Below, in pieces: positions 33,319 through 34,925 of a DNA stretch of 34,925 nt. Source of the stretch: Mucilaginibacter xinganensis (lineage in GTDB: Bacteria; Bacteroidota; Bacteroidia; Sphingobacteriales; Sphingobacteriaceae). The stretch covers positions 1 through 34,925 of the forward strand of contig JAMFSA010000085.1 of the NCBI GenBank assembly GCA_026225055.1, in the 5' to 3' direction. The notes under the pieces were generated by a model. The model saw only the letters and a program-made list of their open reading frames with translations. It ran no database searches and had not been told where the DNA came from. The stretch's first letter is position 1; the number at the start of each line of letters is the position of its first letter. Position numbers and translations under genes: made by a program.

Positions 33319-34911
33319 TTAAAACACAGTATCATGCACCTGCTCTTCATGCACCGGATAATCAGTAGTATAATGTAAACCCCTGCTTTCTTTTCTTACC
33401 ATAGCCGATTTTACAACTAAATACGATACCTGTATTAAATTACGCAGCTCGCAAAGTTTTACTGATAGCTTGGTTTTTTTATAAAAGGTTTCTGTTTCCT
33501 CATATAATAAACCTAAACGGCGCATGGCACGTTCAAGCCTGAAATCAGAGCGTACAATACCTACATAATCATTCATCAGCTTTTGCATTTCACGAACGTT
33601 ATGTGTTACCAGGATATCTTCGTTTGAGAGCTGTACACCTTTTTCATCCCAATCAGGTATTTCAGTTGGGATTACATTATTTTCAAATTGTTTTATAGCA
33701 TCCTCATAAATACGGTGCGCAAAAACTAATGCTTCTAATAATGAATTGGATGCCAACCTATTAGCACCATGCAAACCTGTTGATGAGCATTCGCCGCAGG
33801 CATATAATCTTAATATAGATGATTTGCCAACATGATCAACCATAATACCACCACACATATAATGGCAGGCTGGTGCAACCGGGATCATATCCTTGGTCAT
33901 ATCAATACCAATCTCCAAACACTTGGCATATATATTAGGAAAATGCGCCAGTATATCTTTTTTATTACGATGGCGTATATCCAGGTAAACATAATCCTCA
34001 CCCGATTTTTTTATCTCGGCATCAATAGCCCTTGCTACTATATCCCTAGGTGCTAATGATTTACGCGGGTCATACTCCTGCATAAATTCTTCACCATTTG
34101 TTCTTTTTAATACACCTCCAAAACCACGTACAGCTTCTGAAATCAGGAATGAAGGATACTCACCCGGATTATATAACGCTGTTGGATGGAATTGTATAAA
34201 TTCCATATTCCTAACCTTACCTTTCGCACGGTAAACCATAGCAATACCGTCACCGGTGGCAATAGTTGGGTTAGTAGTAATAGAATAAATATGACCAGCA
34301 CCGCCTGACGCCATTACCGTTACTTTAGATAATATCTTATCAACAGTATTGCTATGTGTATCTAAAGCGTAAATACCATAACAGGTAATATCATCACTGG
34401 CTTTATTCACATAATCGCCCAAATGGTGTTGGGTAATTACATCAACCGCGAAGTAATGCGTTAATATTTCAATATTAGGGTTCTTGTGTATCTCTTCTAA
34501 TAAGGAACGTTCAATTTCAAAACCGGTAATATCCTTATAATGTAATACACGAAATTCAGAGTGACCGCCCTCTTTCGCCAGGTCATAAAAACCTTCATTT
34601 GTCTTATCGAAATTGGTTCCGTAATCAATAATCTCGCGGATTCGCTCCGGGCCTTCTTTTACTACGGCTTCCACAACTTCTATATCGCAGAGGCCATCAC
34701 CCGATATTAAGGTGTCATTTATATGTTTTTCAAAAGAATCTTCCTTTTTATCCACAACTACTGCAACACCACCCTGAGCATATTTAGTGTTCGATTCATC
34801 TTCGTTAGCCTTTGTAACTATCAGAACCTTACCATGCTTTGCTGCTTTAAGTGCAAAACTCAATCCGGCTATCCCTGATCCCACTACAAGGAAATCAACA
34901 TTCCTGGTCAT
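33319..34911 (-). CDS. nadB: L-aspartate oxidase
   Basis: Oxidises L-aspartate to iminoaspartate with FAD, the first step of de novo NAD synthesis; NadA would use the product but is not in this window. The 530-aa length is typical. The FAD motif is VVGSGIAGLSFA (9-20). The flavin-linked region includes KYAQGGVAVV, and EFIQFHPTALY and GECSSTGLHGANRLASNSLL are strong family signatures. A C-terminal helical domain ends in RGLHYTTDYPVHEE. The gene lies complete at the right edge; the start is ATG 34911, with only 14 bases upstream available. Confidence 0.95.
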   Translation of the reverse strand: MTRNVDFLVVGSGIAGLSFALKAAKHGKVLIVTKANEDESNTKYAQGGVAVVVDKKEDSFEKHINDTLISGDGLCDIEVVEAVVKEGPERIREIIDYGTNFDKTNEGFYDLAKEGGHSEFRVLHYKDITGFEIERSLLEEIHKNPNIEILTHYFAVDVITQHHLGDYVNKASDDITCYGIYALDTHSNTVDKILSKVTVMASGGAGHIYSITTNPTIATGDGIAMVYRAKGKVRNMEFIQFHPTALYNPGEYPSFLISEAVRGFGGVLKRTNGEEFMQEYDPRKSLAPRDIVARAIDAEIKKSGEDYVYLDIRHRNKKDILAHFPNIYAKCLEIGIDMTKDMIPVAPACHYMCGGIMVDHVGKSSILRLYACGECSSTGLHGANRLASNSLLEALVFAHRIYEDAIKQFENNVIPTEIPDWDEKGVQLSNEDILVTHNVREMQKLMNDYVGIVRSDFRLERAMRRLGLLYEETETFYKKTKLSVKLCELRNLIQVSYLVVKSAMVRKESRGLHYTTDYPVHEEQVHDTVF

Positions 34912-34925
34912 AAATTATATATAAG

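Noticed and set aside
34748..34756. Perfect DnaA-box-like TTATCCACA
   Set aside because: It lies inside nadB and is single. No cluster of boxes or AT-rich unwinding element is near, so it is not evidence of an origin in this window.

Overview
The window looks like chromosomal DNA of a Bacteroidota bacterium, most likely a member of the Sphingobacteriaceae (Mucilaginibacter/Pedobacter-like). This is inferred from gene content and from the promoter style. Many genes carry the Bacteroidota -7 element TAnnTTTG just upstream of the start, with little or no Shine-Dalgarno sequence. The content also fits: DUF4175, a Big_5 lipoprotein, a Gly-rich outer-membrane beta-barrel protein and MacB/FtsX-type permeases. 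No phage, IS element, CRISPR array or rRNA was seen. The window is mainly core housekeeping DNA.

Layout. 1-259: an intergenic segment with a 16-bp palindrome and two facing 7-bp-period repeat tracts. 260-1643: recF overlapped by a short DUF721/DciA-like gene. ndk faces them across a shared bidirectional terminator. 2353-7239, all plus strand: a DHH phosphoesterase, two FKBP-type isomerases in tandem, TatD nuclease and cytoplasmic asparaginase, ending in a REP-type palindrome. 7441-14759: a MacB/FtsX-like permease, a retropepsin-like protease with a PDZ domain, a doubtful small minus-strand ORF, and a 984-aa outer-membrane beta-barrel protein. 14865-17079, minus strand: an orphan response-regulator receiver, then a marR-MFS exporter operon with a candidate operator. 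17280-21500: DUF4175, an HATPase-fold protein and YbeY, tightly packed; then a glutathione peroxidase and a 25-bp perfect hairpin. 22118-24494, minus strand: the MlaE-MlaF-MlaD lipid transporter. 24588-31913: pirin, an NAD(P)-binding protein, an ABC-F ATPase, a small membrane protein, three parS-like sites, MnmG and a Big_5 lipoprotein. 31921-34911: a second degenerate repeat, a gamma-carbonic anhydrase, tRNA-Gly(CCC), an unrecognised membrane protein and NadB.

How the parts relate. Several genes concern DNA replication, repair or chromosome segregation (recF, DciA-like, TatD, parS sites) or RNA maturation (DHH phosphoesterase, YbeY, MnmG, tRNA). The three parS-like sites beside mnmG, with recF-dciA about 27 kb away, suggest an origin-proximal location, although no DnaA-box cluster is visible here. 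A second theme is the cell envelope: Mla transporter, FKBPs, FtsX-like permease, beta-barrel protein and Big_5 lipoprotein.

I found no convincing new defence or mobile system. The best leads are the parS cluster (one copy embedded in a reading frame), the DUF4175-HATPase-YbeY operon, the two structured repeat families, and promoter boxes placed so close to starts that leaderless mRNAs are predicted.
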